Below, one piece after another: positions 19,199-28,278 of a stretch of DNA of 64,000 nt. The stretch spans positions 58,483 to 122,482 of the forward strand of contig JABDPB010000135.1 of NCBI GenBank assembly GCA_013042995.1, given 5' to 3'. Positions within the stretch are counted from its first letter, which is position 1; every line of letters starts with the position of its first letter. Both the position numbers and the translations under genes were made by a program. The DNA comes from Ignavibacteriaceae bacterium (GTDB lineage Bacteria; Bacteroidota; Ignavibacteria; Ignavibacteriales; Ignavibacteriaceae). The notes beneath the pieces are model-generated. The model ran no database searches. It had not been told where the DNA came from and worked only from the letters and a program-made list of their open reading frames with translations.

Positions 19199-19933
19199 TT
19201 AATTTTTAGAAAAACGTAATCGAACTAATCGAAAAATAAATAAAGGAATTCCGATTATATATCTTTTCCAAAGTCTTTTAGGTTCAAAAAATAACCTAAC
19301 AAGCCACTCTAGTCCAAGTTTCTGAAATACTTTTGGACCTCTTTTTTTCGTATTAGAAAAAACCTTTATCCCATCTCCAACTGCTATAACAATTTTAACA
19401 TCTAAATTCCTCTTGCAACTTATTATCCAATCTTCCTGTTTGGGAGCCCCCATACCAACAACAAGTATATCAGGTTTTGAATTGTTGATCATACTGAAAA
19501 GTTTGTCATTTTCATAGGTAAATCCATTGTGATAGCCAGCGATGATTATATCCGGGTGGACTGAAGATATTTTTTGAAGAGTTTCATCCTTATCACCAAA
19601 GAAAAAAAAGGACCATCGCTCTTTGATTGCAGCCTTTATGAGTAGGTGATAAAAATCAGAACCTGTGAATCTTTTATTAAAACCTTTATTCCCATATAAG
19701 AATTTAGATGCCAGAAAAATTCCAATCCCATCAGGATGGATGATATCAATTTTGTTGAATTTATGTAAAGTTGATTTATCTACTTGAGCGATATTTATAA
19801 AATTTACATTTGCATACGCAATAGTTAATTGATCTCGTAGTTGAATGGCATCTTTAATTTTTTCAATGAGAGTTATTTCATCGAATTTGGATACCTCGAT
19901 ATCTAATATGTCAATGGAAGAATTAACTAACAT
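19199..19933 (-). CDS. WecG/TagA/CpsF-family glycosyltransferase (GT26)
   Basis: A 244-residue protein with the GT26 signatures: AYANVNFINIAQ near residue 40, IIHPDGIGIFLASK near 65, and VGMGAPKQEDWI near 155, plus GDGIKVFSNTKKRGPKVFQ. The C-terminus is basic and hydrophobic, as in members that attach peripherally to the membrane. GT26 enzymes add ManNAc(A) or Glc-type sugars to undecaprenyl-linked intermediates; the exact donor is unknown. Its ATG overlaps the stop of the upstream glycosyltransferase. It is the last gene of the polysaccharide cluster. Confidence 0.9.
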   Translation of the reverse strand: MLVNSSIDILDIEVSKFDEITLIEKIKDAIQLRDQLTIAYANVNFINIAQVDKSTLHKFNKIDIIHPDGIGIFLASKFLYGNKGFNKRFTGSDFYHLLIKAAIKERWSFFFFGDKDETLQKISSVHPDIIIAGYHNGFTYENDKLFSMINNSKPDILVVGMGAPKQEDWIISCKRNLDVKIVIAVGDGIKVFSNTKKRGPKVFQKLGLEWLVRLFFEPKRLWKRYIIGIPLFIFRLVRLRFSKN

Positions 19934-20999
19934 TAGAAATCTCAGAATAGACTTTCTCTAATTTTGGTAATAATTGAGTGACCTGACAATTATTTAAGAC
20001 CTTCTCATTCAGATTTTTTGCAATGTCATTAGCATAATTTTTATCTTTTATAATTTTTACTATTGCATCAATTAATCCATCTAATTCTTCCGAATTAAAT
20101 AATAAACCACTTATTCCATCTTCAATAAATTCAGCAATTCCATCCACTTTAGACCCAATAAAGGGTTTTTTGCATAGTCCTGCTTCAAGCATAACCACGG
20201 GAAAAGGATCAGTCCTTGATGGTAAAACGATTAAATCGGAAATCAAATAGTATTTATAGATTTTTTCTGTCGAAGGTAAAATTTTGGCATTTATATTATT
20301 AGAACGAATAGTATTATCAATTTGATCTTTCTCTTCTCCTTCTCCAATCATTAGTAAGATGACTTCGTTATAATTTAATTGAATTTTATTGATTGCATTT
20401 AGTAGTATATCAACACCCTTTTCCTTTGAAAATCTGCCAATAAATGTTAAAATGAAATCATTATCACAAAACCCTAAATCATTTCTATTAAAGTCTCGTT
20501 CATCATTAGTCAGAATTTCATTTGGATCTATAAAATTATTTATTAATTTTATTCTTTTTTCATCAATTAAAAATTCTTTAATCAAATGATTCTTAATAGC
20601 TACGCTTACTGCGATTAGTATTTTTGATTTATAGCTGAAAAGTTTTCTTTTAAATACTTTACTTTGAACGGACATAACTGTTTTAACGTTAATAATTCTC
20701 GAAATTACAAATGCAAGGAAATCGAAATACCTATGGTGTGAGTGTATAATGTCAATTTTATTTCGTTTGCAAAACGAAGTAAGAATGAAAAATATTTTAA
20801 TAGACTTAAATAAGATGAGTCCCGAATTTTTTATTATTTGGGGGTTTATTCCTTGTGCGGTAAACCTGGAAACTCCATTGCCCCCAAGTGCAATAATTTG
20901 ATGATGAATAACAGGGGATGAATTTTTCACAATCAGTAGTATAGATTTTGTTACACCACACGACAGGTTTAATTCCTTTTGTAGATGAAGTATTTTCAT
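19923..20999 (-). CDS. GT4 glycosyltransferase
   Basis: A 358-residue GT-B enzyme. The N-terminal acceptor domain begins MKILHLQKELNLSCGVTKS and has IIHSHHRYFDFLAF. The donor domain carries FIGRFSKEKGVDILLNAI and the EX7E-type region PSRTDPFPVVMLEAGLCKKP. The family transfers a sugar from a nucleotide-sugar donor to a growing lipid-linked oligosaccharide on the cytoplasmic face of the membrane. The specific sugar cannot be read from the sequence. It is co-translated with the GT26 gene downstream. Confidence 0.9.
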   Translation of the reverse strand: MKILHLQKELNLSCGVTKSILLIVKNSSPVIHHQIIALGGNGVSRFTAQGINPQIIKNSGLILFKSIKIFFILTSFCKRNKIDIIHSHHRYFDFLAFVISRIINVKTVMSVQSKVFKRKLFSYKSKILIAVSVAIKNHLIKEFLIDEKRIKLINNFIDPNEILTNDERDFNRNDLGFCDNDFILTFIGRFSKEKGVDILLNAINKIQLNYNEVILLMIGEGEEKDQIDNTIRSNNINAKILPSTEKIYKYYLISDLIVLPSRTDPFPVVMLEAGLCKKPFIGSKVDGIAEFIEDGISGLLFNSEELDGLIDAIVKIIKDKNYANDIAKNLNEKVLNNCQVTQLLPKLEKVYSEISNVS

Positions 21000-21018
21000 T
21001 CGGATTCAATCGTTTTTC

Positions 21019-22056
21019 TCAAACTATCAGATTTTGATAGAGGTCATCTATGCTATTTATCATTTTCGCAAAATTGAACATTACGGAACGTTCCTTATGG
21101 AATTTACTTAAAGCCGGTAAATCAAATTCAAGTGAATAATATTTAGAAACTTTCGGAAATAAATCATTTTTATCCTTCATATACAATGGATAATCATCTC
21201 CAAGAATTTCCACAACTCCTTGCAAGGGATACGTTATTACACCAACATCGAATGAAATTGCTTCGAGTATAACTAACGGCAATCCTTCCGGTGCAGTTGA
21301 TAGAAACATTAATAAATCTATTTGTTTATAAAACTTTTGAATACTAAATGATGGTGGAATTAGTTTTACATATTTACTATTCGTTTTTGTTTCCCCCATT
21401 GCTACAATATTTAATTTTTGCTGACATGTCTTTAATTTTTCACTTAAAAATAGAAATGTTTGAAAACCTTTTTCTTCTGTAAATCTTCCTATATATCCAA
21501 CTGAGTTACTTATTGACTCTTTTTTCTGAAACGAATATGGAACACTGTTTTTTATAAGCTTAAGGTTTTCTGTTGATTCTACCTTTGATTTGTATTCTTC
21601 AAATACATGATCTGCAACTGCAACTTGATTAGTGAGTTTTGAAATGATTTTTAAAAGTAATAAATGAATGATTGAAATATTTTGTTGGGAATTATCACCA
21701 ATCAAATTTCCACTGTGTAAATGATGAATAATCAGGGCTTTTTTTCTAAAGATGGTTACTAATAATAAAACTCCAATTCCCCCATTGTGATAATGTATTA
21801 TATCATATCTATTTTTTCTTAAGAATTTGATCATTTTTATATATTTAAGAAGTAAGTGCCTATAATTTATTGAACGTTTATTTAAAAGAGATACAGAATT
21901 AATATTTAGAGCATCGATTTCTTCATCTGCATCTCCTTTATAACAAGAAAGTATTTCGTGATCATATTGAGGAAGGTGCTTTATCAATCTTATTGTGTAG
22001 GATGTAACTCCATCATACGAAGATTTATTTATTATGTGTAGAATTTTCTTTGGCAA
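21019..22056 (-). CDS. GT4 glycosyltransferase
   Basis: The track ORF starts at TTG 22152, which would overlap the preceding GT2 gene by 83 bp. The first residues there are just the GT2 coding region in another frame, whereas KKILHIINKSSYDGVTS is the normal GT4 beginning, so the TTG at 22056, 13 bp after the GT2 stop, is preferred (345 residues). No strong ribosome site marks either. Motifs: IIHYHNGGIGVL in the acceptor domain, GYIGRFTEEKGFQTFLFL, and STAPEGLPLVILEAISF in the donor domain. It acts in the same glycan pathway as its neighbours. Confidence 0.83.
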   Translation of the reverse strand: MPKKILHIINKSSYDGVTSYTIRLIKHLPQYDHEILSCYKGDADEEIDALNINSVSLLNKRSINYRHLLLKYIKMIKFLRKNRYDIIHYHNGGIGVLLLVTIFRKKALIIHHLHSGNLIGDNSQQNISIIHLLLLKIISKLTNQVAVADHVFEEYKSKVESTENLKLIKNSVPYSFQKKESISNSVGYIGRFTEEKGFQTFLFLSEKLKTCQQKLNIVAMGETKTNSKYVKLIPPSFSIQKFYKQIDLLMFLSTAPEGLPLVILEAISFDVGVITYPLQGVVEILGDDYPLYMKDKNDLFPKVSKYYSLEFDLPALSKFHKERSVMFNFAKMINSIDDLYQNLIV

Positions 22057-22069
22057 TTTATCTTTATTT

Positions 22070-23035
22070 CTAAAATAATTTAGCAAAAATCTGGATTGCT
22101 CTTGAAATCGGGCTAAATCCTCCGTAAAAGACTTTACGATATTTAAAAGCAACTTTTAAACCTGAAAAATGAATTCCCAATTTTAACATATCTTCATAAT
22201 AAACTTTTAAATCTAACAGGAATTCACTAGCTGCTTTATTGTCACCCATATGACTTAGCAAGTAACATTTAATTCTATCTAGAGAATTTTGATATCTTTT
22301 TTTTCTAGTATCTCTTTCATTCTTACTAAGATATTTTTTTATCCGGATAAAGAAATTATCTTCTTCCGATATTGATACATTTGCGTTGTGTTTCCTCTTA
22401 AGAATTAGTTGGTCATTAACTACAATAATTCTTCCAAGAAGCGCTGCATTCGCAGCAATCCACCAATCGTGAGAAATTGATTCTTCCGGAATGGGTAAAA
22501 CGCGTTTTAATAGTGATCTATTAAATAGCATCGTGCATCCTAACGCAAAGTTTTGATATACAACCTCGTAAAAAACAAATTTTTTCTTGGGAATATATAT
22601 TGATTGAAATTCAAACCATGAAGGACTAATAATTTTTTTTTCAGTATCAATAATAATTGCATCGCTACAAATCATTAATACATTTTCTTCGCTTTCGATG
22701 CCATCTAAAAGCTTTACTATCTTTTCTTCATACCAAATATCGTCTTGATCAGAAAGGGCAATATATTCGCCAGCACAAAGTGAAATCGCTTTGCTAAAGT
22801 TATTTATTACACCTAGTCTTCCACTATTTTTAAATATTTTAATGTTTTTTTGTTCTTTATAATTATTTAAAATATCAATAGTCCTATCCGTTGAGCAATC
22901 ATCAACTATAATCAACTCAATATTTTTATAACTTTGAGCTAGTATCGATTCAATTTGTTCAGCCAAATAAGACTCACCATTATATGTGGTCATTGCTATT
23001 GAAACAAGTTTCCGCTTTTGACTTAGACTATTCAT
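22070..23035 (-). CDS. GT2 glycosyltransferase
   Basis: A 321-residue GT-A enzyme. VSIAMTTYNGESYLAEQIES opens the nucleotide-binding half, DDCSTDRTIDIL follows, and ALSDQDDIWYEEKI holds the DxD-type metal site. HDWWIAANAAL is the region equivalent to the catalytic ED motif, and the overall order resembles rhamnosyl- and galactosyl-transferases of O-antigen clusters. The C-terminal 80 residues are basic and helical. Sugar specificity is not determinable. Confidence 0.9.
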   Translation of the reverse strand: MNSLSQKRKLVSIAMTTYNGESYLAEQIESILAQSYKNIELIIVDDCSTDRTIDILNNYKEQKNIKIFKNSGRLGVINNFSKAISLCAGEYIALSDQDDIWYEEKIVKLLDGIESEENVLMICSDAIIIDTEKKIISPSWFEFQSIYIPKKKFVFYEVVYQNFALGCTMLFNRSLLKRVLPIPEESISHDWWIAANAALLGRIIVVNDQLILKRKHNANVSISEEDNFFIRIKKYLSKNERDTRKKRYQNSLDRIKCYLLSHMGDNKAASEFLLDLKVYYEDMLKLGIHFSGLKVAFKYRKVFYGGFSPISRAIQIFAKLF

Positions 23036-23047
23036 AATAGAACAATT

Positions 23048-24142
23048 TTAAATTAGTAGATTATTGTAGAGAAGCTTATAATCAGAGGATATTTTATCCC
23101 AGTAGAAGTTTTTTGAAAAATTAATAATTTCTGAGGATAGCGAAAATTTTTGAATATTATCCATCTCTAAACAGAATTTTATTCGATCAATTAAATCATC
23201 TGTTTTTCCATTTCTAAACACTAGGCACTTTAAATTTTGATCAAATCTCTCCGTCAAGCCAACTCTCGTTGACACTAAAAAAAGTATACCTGTATTCATA
23301 GCTTCCAGTAATGATATACTAAAAGATTCATATTTTGAAGGGAGTATAAATATATCATTTACAATTAATGCTTGTCTAAATTCTACTTCACCGAGAGGAT
23401 CATGCATTTGCAATTCTACATTTGTCGGAATGTTAGTTACAGCTTCAACTGGCCTATCATAACCATAAACTGAGAGTTTAACTTGTAACTTTAATATTGA
23501 AAGAGTATCAAGCAACAAGTAAAAAGCTTTTTCCTTTCGATCGATCTGACCAACAAAAGCAATTCTTAATGGAGATCTAAATGAAAAGTCCTTTTTGTGG
23601 ACGTTGACTTCGTTAAAGCCATTATTAACAATTATAATTTTTGCTGGTCTGATTTTATAATACATTGATATATATCTTTTGTCTCTATTAGAATAAACAA
23701 AAACGTAATCCGAAAACTTCACCAGAAGATACTCGATAAGTAGAAACCTAAATTTTTGAAATCCTTTAATTGAAGTATGACGTGGAATTACATAACGGTT
23801 AATTGAGTGCAAAGTTGAAATAATCTTATAGTGAAATAGAAATCTTAAGAAAAACAGAGGGAAATAATATAATCCTGGTGTATTAATATGTATTAGTTGC
23901 GGTTTGAATTTTATAACAAAAGACAATAGAGGTAATATACCGGTTCTATATACTCGGTCGGTTATCTTTTCAAATCCAAATAACTTCTGATTCCTAGAAT
24001 ATATATTTCCATCCTGAAAATAAGGCAGATAAAAAACGTTATAACCATAATTTTTGAAAGACATAAATAGTTCTTTACCTACTTTAATTGGTGCGAGTAC
24101 TATTTCCCCAGGATCATATTCACCAAGATAGAGTATTTTCAT
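23048..24142 (-). CDS. GT4 glycosyltransferase
   Basis: The track starts at TTG 24163; ATG 24142 (MKILYLGEYDPGE) is the natural GT4 start and gives 364 residues. The acceptor domain contains LIHINTPGLYYFPLF. The donor domain contains RIAFVGQIDRKEKAFYLLLD and LPSKYESFSISLLEAMNTG, the EX7E-like glutamates of retaining GT-B enzymes. It lies 12 bp upstream of the GT2 gene and is probably in one transcript with the other glycosyltransferases. Confidence 0.88.
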   Translation of the reverse strand: MKILYLGEYDPGEIVLAPIKVGKELFMSFKNYGYNVFYLPYFQDGNIYSRNQKLFGFEKITDRVYRTGILPLLSFVIKFKPQLIHINTPGLYYFPLFFLRFLFHYKIISTLHSINRYVIPRHTSIKGFQKFRFLLIEYLLVKFSDYVFVYSNRDKRYISMYYKIRPAKIIIVNNGFNEVNVHKKDFSFRSPLRIAFVGQIDRKEKAFYLLLDTLSILKLQVKLSVYGYDRPVEAVTNIPTNVELQMHDPLGEVEFRQALIVNDIFILPSKYESFSISLLEAMNTGILFLVSTRVGLTERFDQNLKCLVFRNGKTDDLIDRIKFCLEMDNIQKFSLSSEIINFSKNFYWDKISSDYKLLYNNLLI

Positions 24143-24218
24143 AGGGCATGATTTAATTGACAATATTTATTCTGGTAATTATTATTTAAGCATACCCAAA
24201 ATAATAGAATATTTACTT

Positions 24219-24916
24219 TTAATTATTTCGAGATGCAATTAAAATAAGATCTGGTGTAATGATATTTGATAATTTAATATTGTACAACTTTTCAATTATC
24301 CTCTGATAGCACTTCACAGCAAAAAGTCTCTTTTTACCAATATAAGTATTATGAACCTCCAGCTTTGAAAACTCAGCTTGATTAAAAACCTGCTTTATAC
24401 TTTCCTCTGTAAATCCGACTTCATGTGTAAAATCAATGTATCTGTTTCTCAAACCAAACAAACTTCCCATATTTGGTGTACGAATTATTATCTGCCCGTT
24501 AAGATTTAGTGACTCATGTAGGAGTTTGACGAATTCAATAATACTATCACGACTAATATGTTCGATTAAATCATAAAGGATAACTAAATCATATTTTTTT
24601 CATTTTTCACTAGAAAACTTAGTGCTTCATCTTTAATAACTTTATGCGTAACATATTTCATGCAGATTGACAATTGTTCTTCAGAATGATCAACACCTAA
24701 GTAGTTAGTTACCCCTATACTCTTTAAATAAAATAAAAGACCACCAATGCCACATCCCAGTTCTAGTACTTCTTTGTTTTCAAGTGAATCAACATATGGC
24801 ATAAAATTTCTATCATATATATCAATTACTCCTTCATACCATTTTTTTATTGATTTTTCAGAAGTCGGATAAATTTCATTTATTTGTGCATAATGCTTTG
24901 AGAAATACTTCTTCAT
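24219..24916 (-). pseudogene. class I SAM-dependent methyltransferase, frameshifted in an A7 run
   Basis: Two track ORFs (24584-24916 and 24219-24470) are pieces of one gene. The first has the SAM-binding glycine motif (VLELGCGIGGLLFYL) and the acidic loop LGVDHSEEQL, and ends at a TAG after LVKNEKNMI. Restoring one A in the A7 run at 24594-24600 reads on as KKYDLVILYDLIEHISRDS, the expected continuation (the DLIEH of Methyltransf_11/23 families), and runs through the second ORF to its stop. Total is about 232 residues. Causes may be a real mutation, a reversible slippage site or a sequencing error. The substrate is probably a sugar of the surface glycan, by context. Confidence 0.85.
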
Positions 24917-24943
24917 ATGTTATATCTCAAGAACGAAATTAAA

Positions 24944-24957
24944 AAATACTAGTATTT
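24944..24957. repeat. 14-bp perfect palindrome
   Basis: AAATACTAGTATTT lies in the 111-bp gap upstream of the frameshifted methyltransferase. It is AT-rich and may be an operator half-site pair or chance; there is no T-run making it a terminator. Confidence 0.3.
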
Positions 24958-25027
24958 AAAGTAGTGAAAAAACTATGACTGCATTTAATAAGAATAATTT
25001 TAATACGCAAAATTGCTAAGCCAAATT

Positions 25028-25693
25028 CTAAATCAAATTTGTAATCAAATATGACTTTGGAATAAAGAAGTATCTCTCAGTAATAATTTTTGCATTTTCA
25101 AATATTAGTTTCAATTCTTTTTTCTTCATAATTCTAATTGAATCAATCAATTTCTCTGCTTCCAATTGATTTTGACATTTTTCAAACCAACCCAGACTAA
25201 AATTCGAAACCAACTTTATTCTAACTTTTCTTGGTAACCAATGAAAAAAAGGAAAAAGAAAGTGAGGCTCTAATGGAGAAATAAATGCTGGAGTCTGAAC
25301 AAAACAAAATGTAGCTACTCTTTGTATGTTCTTTACCATTTCAATTTGCGCATCCAAGCTAGAAAGATGCTCAATCATTGAATTTGAATATACAACATCA
25401 CAACTTTTATCTTTTATAAATGAGAGAGACTTTCCATCACCCCTAATTCCAAAACAATTCTCATTTTTTAACTGCTCTTCTGAAATATTAACTACTACTG
25501 GTTTAATTTCTTTCTGATGATGTTTATTCATTAAATCCCAGTAATTACAGGTGCCTCCTATATCAATAATTTTAGGATTTTCAACATTGATATTTTTTAG
25601 AAAATCTAAAAAGAGTAGAAATCTTCTTTTCCTAAAATTTGAACTAAAGGAATTGAAATTATCAGTAGATGCATATTTTCTAAGTATTTTCAC
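25028..25693 (-). CDS. class I SAM-dependent methyltransferase
   Basis: A 221-residue protein with GTG start (25693). The SAM-binding motif is a variant, PKIIDIGGTCNYWDLMNK, followed by an acidic loop and the post-motif CDVVYSNSMIEHLSSLDAQI, which is typical of Methyltransf_11-like enzymes. Such genes are common in O-antigen and exopolysaccharide loci, where they methylate sugars or chain ends, and that is the inferred role. The 59-bp gap to the flippase suggests the same transcript. Confidence 0.85.
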   Translation of the reverse strand: MKILRKYASTDNFNSFSSNFRKRRFLLFLDFLKNINVENPKIIDIGGTCNYWDLMNKHHQKEIKPVVVNISEEQLKNENCFGIRGDGKSLSFIKDKSCDVVYSNSMIEHLSSLDAQIEMVKNIQRVATFCFVQTPAFISPLEPHFLFPFFHWLPRKVRIKLVSNFSLGWFEKCQNQLEAEKLIDSIRIMKKKELKLIFENAKIITERYFFIPKSYLITNLI

Positions 25694-25752
25694 CTATATC
25701 ACTATAGTTATAGCTAACCTATGTTATAACGTAGTACTATATTTGTAACAGG

Positions 25753-27012
25753 CTAAACTAATTTTCGTTTGTAAACAAAAAAGAAAGTAAATAATAACAC
25801 AATAAATTCGGTGAGCACCACAGCATAAGCAGTTCCAACAGCAAAATATTTTGGGACTAATACTAAAAGTAGTATGAGATGTATAATTGCTGCACTGCTT
25901 ATAATTTTATTAAAAACTTTATCATATCCCATTGATAAAATAGTTTGAATTCCAAACACGTTGCTTATGGATACAATTAGGGGAATGACAGAAATTATTC
26001 TTAAAATTTCTCCAGAAACTATAAACTTTTCTCCTAACAGAAAATCTGCGATTTGATAAGAAAAAATAAACATTACCAAACTTAAAATAAATCCAATTGA
26101 AGTTTCTATCTTCAATAGTAATCTAATAAATGATTTGAACTTTTGATATGATTCTTGGTAAAGATTGTTAACATAAGGAAATACAGATTGAGATAGAACA
26201 CTTAAGATTCCCTGAAATGCAATCCTGATTTTATCTGCAGCAGCATAATATCCAACTACTGTTTCACTAGCAAATAATCCCAGGATGAACGTATTGGAAG
26301 TGGTATAGAAATTAATCGCAATCATTGATTGAAAAATGTTCCATCCGGATTTAAATTGATTTTTTACATCTATAAATGCAGGAATGCAAAACTTAACGTG
26401 GAATTTTACTCGAACGACGATTAGTCCAGCAATTCCTATTAAAATTTGTGCGATTGAATGAAGAATTACAAGCAGAAGATAATCGCTTTCTTGCTTTATT
26501 AAAATAAAGATCAGGACTGTAATAATACTTCTAACTATAACCTGAATAATAGTTATATATTTCATCTTTTCGATTCCCTGATAAAACCAACCAGGAAAAA
26601 GTATCCATCCTATTACCATACCAAAACTTAATAAGTAAATTTCCCAGTTATTATTAAAAAACGGGATTGAATAAACAATTACCAGCAGTATTACAAATGA
26701 AAAAACAGAGAGAACAATTTTGATGAATAATATCACCGAAAAAGTACGAGAAAGTTCTTTTTTACTATCACGTACTAACGAGATAGCTTTTGTTCCTGAT
26801 AAATTAAACCCATATTCACTTATTAAATTGAAATATGCTATAAACGCCACTGCAAAATTTATTAGTCCGTATTTACCAGGCCCAAGTACGCGGACTACAT
26901 AGGGTAAAATAATTAGAGGGAATAAATAATTTGCAGCTTGTAAAACAGAAAGTGAAGTAAAATTTGAAACTAAAGTTCGATAGGGTTTTAATTTCTCCTT
27001 TAAATTTAGCAC
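25753..27012 (-). CDS. Wzx-type polysaccharide flippase (MATE/MOP exporter superfamily)
   Basis: A 419-residue polytopic protein with about 12 hydrophobic segments and the RfbX/Wzx N-terminal pattern (LQAANYLFPLIILPYVVRVL followed by GPGKYGLINFAVAF). It should flip undecaprenyl-linked repeat units across the inner membrane. The apparent start is GTG with no clear ribosome site, so the N-terminus may be off by a few residues. It is the first gene of the polysaccharide cluster on this strand. No Wzy polymerase, Wzz or initiating phosphoglycosyltransferase is present in the window. Confidence 0.92.
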   Translation of the reverse strand: MLNLKEKLKPYRTLVSNFTSLSVLQAANYLFPLIILPYVVRVLGPGKYGLINFAVAFIAYFNLISEYGFNLSGTKAISLVRDSKKELSRTFSVILFIKIVLSVFSFVILLVIVYSIPFFNNNWEIYLLSFGMVIGWILFPGWFYQGIEKMKYITIIQVIVRSIITVLIFILIKQESDYLLLVILHSIAQILIGIAGLIVVRVKFHVKFCIPAFIDVKNQFKSGWNIFQSMIAINFYTTSNTFILGLFASETVVGYYAAADKIRIAFQGILSVLSQSVFPYVNNLYQESYQKFKSFIRLLLKIETSIGFILSLVMFIFSYQIADFLLGEKFIVSGEILRIISVIPLIVSISNVFGIQTILSMGYDKVFNKIISSAAIIHLILLLVLVPKYFAVGTAYAVVLTEFIVLLFTFFFVYKRKLV

Positions 27013-27039
27013 AGTAAAAGAGCTAATTATATTTGAGAA

Positions 27040-28278
27040 TTACTTTTTTGCAAGCCACAACTCCGGGTTTTGTTTGTCGCGTGAGTTCCAGATTTCAAAA
27101 TGCAAAATTTCGCCTTCAATTGTTTCATCAACTTTAGCTAAAACAGCTCCACTTTTTACCCTATCTCCTTCGGCAACAAAGATCTCTGACAGGTGTCCGT
27201 AGACAGTTCTGTAATTATCTTTATGTGAAACGATAATCACATTTCCGTAACCGGGCAGCCAGTCAATTGCAGAAACGAATCCTTCTCCAACACAGCGAAC
27301 ATTTTTATCGCTTTTTGCTTCAATATCAATACCGTAATTTAAAGTAACTGTGTTTAACTTCTTGTTTTTGTTTTCCCCAAACCTTCTGATTATTTTACCA
27401 TTGTGCAAAGGCATTATCATTTTGCCCTTTAAATTCGAAAAAGAAGAAAAAGTTGAAGTGTTAAAATCGTATTCAATTCCCGAATTTCGATCTTCAGTTT
27501 CCATTTTTTTTTCTGAAGCAATCTGATTCACTTTGTTTATTTCCGTTTCCTCTCTTATTCGCTCAGCCTCAACAAGTTTAACAATCAATTCTTCTATTTG
27601 CTTTTGGGAATTTTTCTTCGCCGATAATAATTTTCTTAATTCTTTATTATCATTTTGAATTGAATTTAATATTTGTTTTCGTTCGGTCAGTTTTTTCCGA
27701 AGATTAATATTCTCATTATTCTTAAGCCCAACTAATTCAAGCTTTTCCTTTTGTTCTGATATAAGTTTTTTCTGATTTGATAATAACTCATTCTTTTTCA
27801 GTTTTAAATTTTCTAGATCCTTTTCACGCTTTTCAGCAAACTCCTGCAAATAATGCAACCGCAATACAGCTTGCTGCAGCGATGATGCATCTACTAAAGC
27901 TTCCAATTCATTATATGCACCTTTTTTATAAATAGCGACAACATATTTAGCATAATTATCCTTTATTATATCAATTTCATTTTCAATTTGATCAATTTTA
28001 TTTTCCAATCGGGATACTGATATTCCTTTTTCACTAATAATTTTCTGCAATGAATTAATTGCTTTATTCAATAAGTGACTTTGCCTGCTTAAATTTTCAA
28101 TAGCTTCAAAAGATTTTTTCTCTGCTGCAGATTTTTCTATCAGCTCTTGCTCGAGTTCTCTTATCTCTTGTTTTATTAGTCCGAGCTCCACTTCCTTTTC
28201 GGAAATTTTGGAATCCTGTGGATAGGTTAGAATAGTAAACAGAAGTGCAATTAATATATACTTAGAGTATGTTACCAC
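27040..28278 (-). CDS. EnvC-like coiled-coil protein with degenerate M23 (LytM) domain
   Basis: 412 residues: N-terminal hydrophobic segment, a long coiled coil at about 25-260 (KEVELGLIKQEIRELEQELI), and a LytM/M23 domain at about 295-410. The zinc-site motifs are incomplete: NYGID replaces the usual HxGxD histidine, and EILHFEIW lacks the first histidine of HxH, while YGHLS and the last His remain. E. coli EnvC is likewise catalytically dead and activates septal amidases, so an amidase activator role is inferred rather than hydrolysis. GTG start overlaps the stop of the DUF4292 gene (GTGGTAA). Confidence 0.87.
   Translation of the reverse strand: MVTYSKYILIALLFTILTYPQDSKISEKEVELGLIKQEIRELEQELIEKSAAEKKSFEAIENLSRQSHLLNKAINSLQKIISEKGISVSRLENKIDQIENEIDIIKDNYAKYVVAIYKKGAYNELEALVDASSLQQAVLRLHYLQEFAEKREKDLENLKLKKNELLSNQKKLISEQKEKLELVGLKNNENINLRKKLTERKQILNSIQNDNKELRKLLSAKKNSQKQIEELIVKLVEAERIREETEINKVNQIASEKKMETEDRNSGIEYDFNTSTFSSFSNLKGKMIMPLHNGKIIRRFGENKNKKLNTVTLNYGIDIEAKSDKNVRCVGEGFVSAIDWLPGYGNVIIVSHKDNYRTVYGHLSEIFVAEGDRVKSGAVLAKVDETIEGEILHFEIWNSRDKQNPELWLAKK

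Noticed and set aside
22057-22152. N-terminal extension of the GT4 gene in the ORF track
   Set aside because: It translates the end of the upstream GT2 gene in another frame and has no family similarity.
19199-27012. Polysaccharide cluster as a recent genomic island
   Set aside because: It looks somewhat more AT-rich, but no integrase, tRNA, direct repeats or transposase flank it, so transfer is not supported by the window itself.
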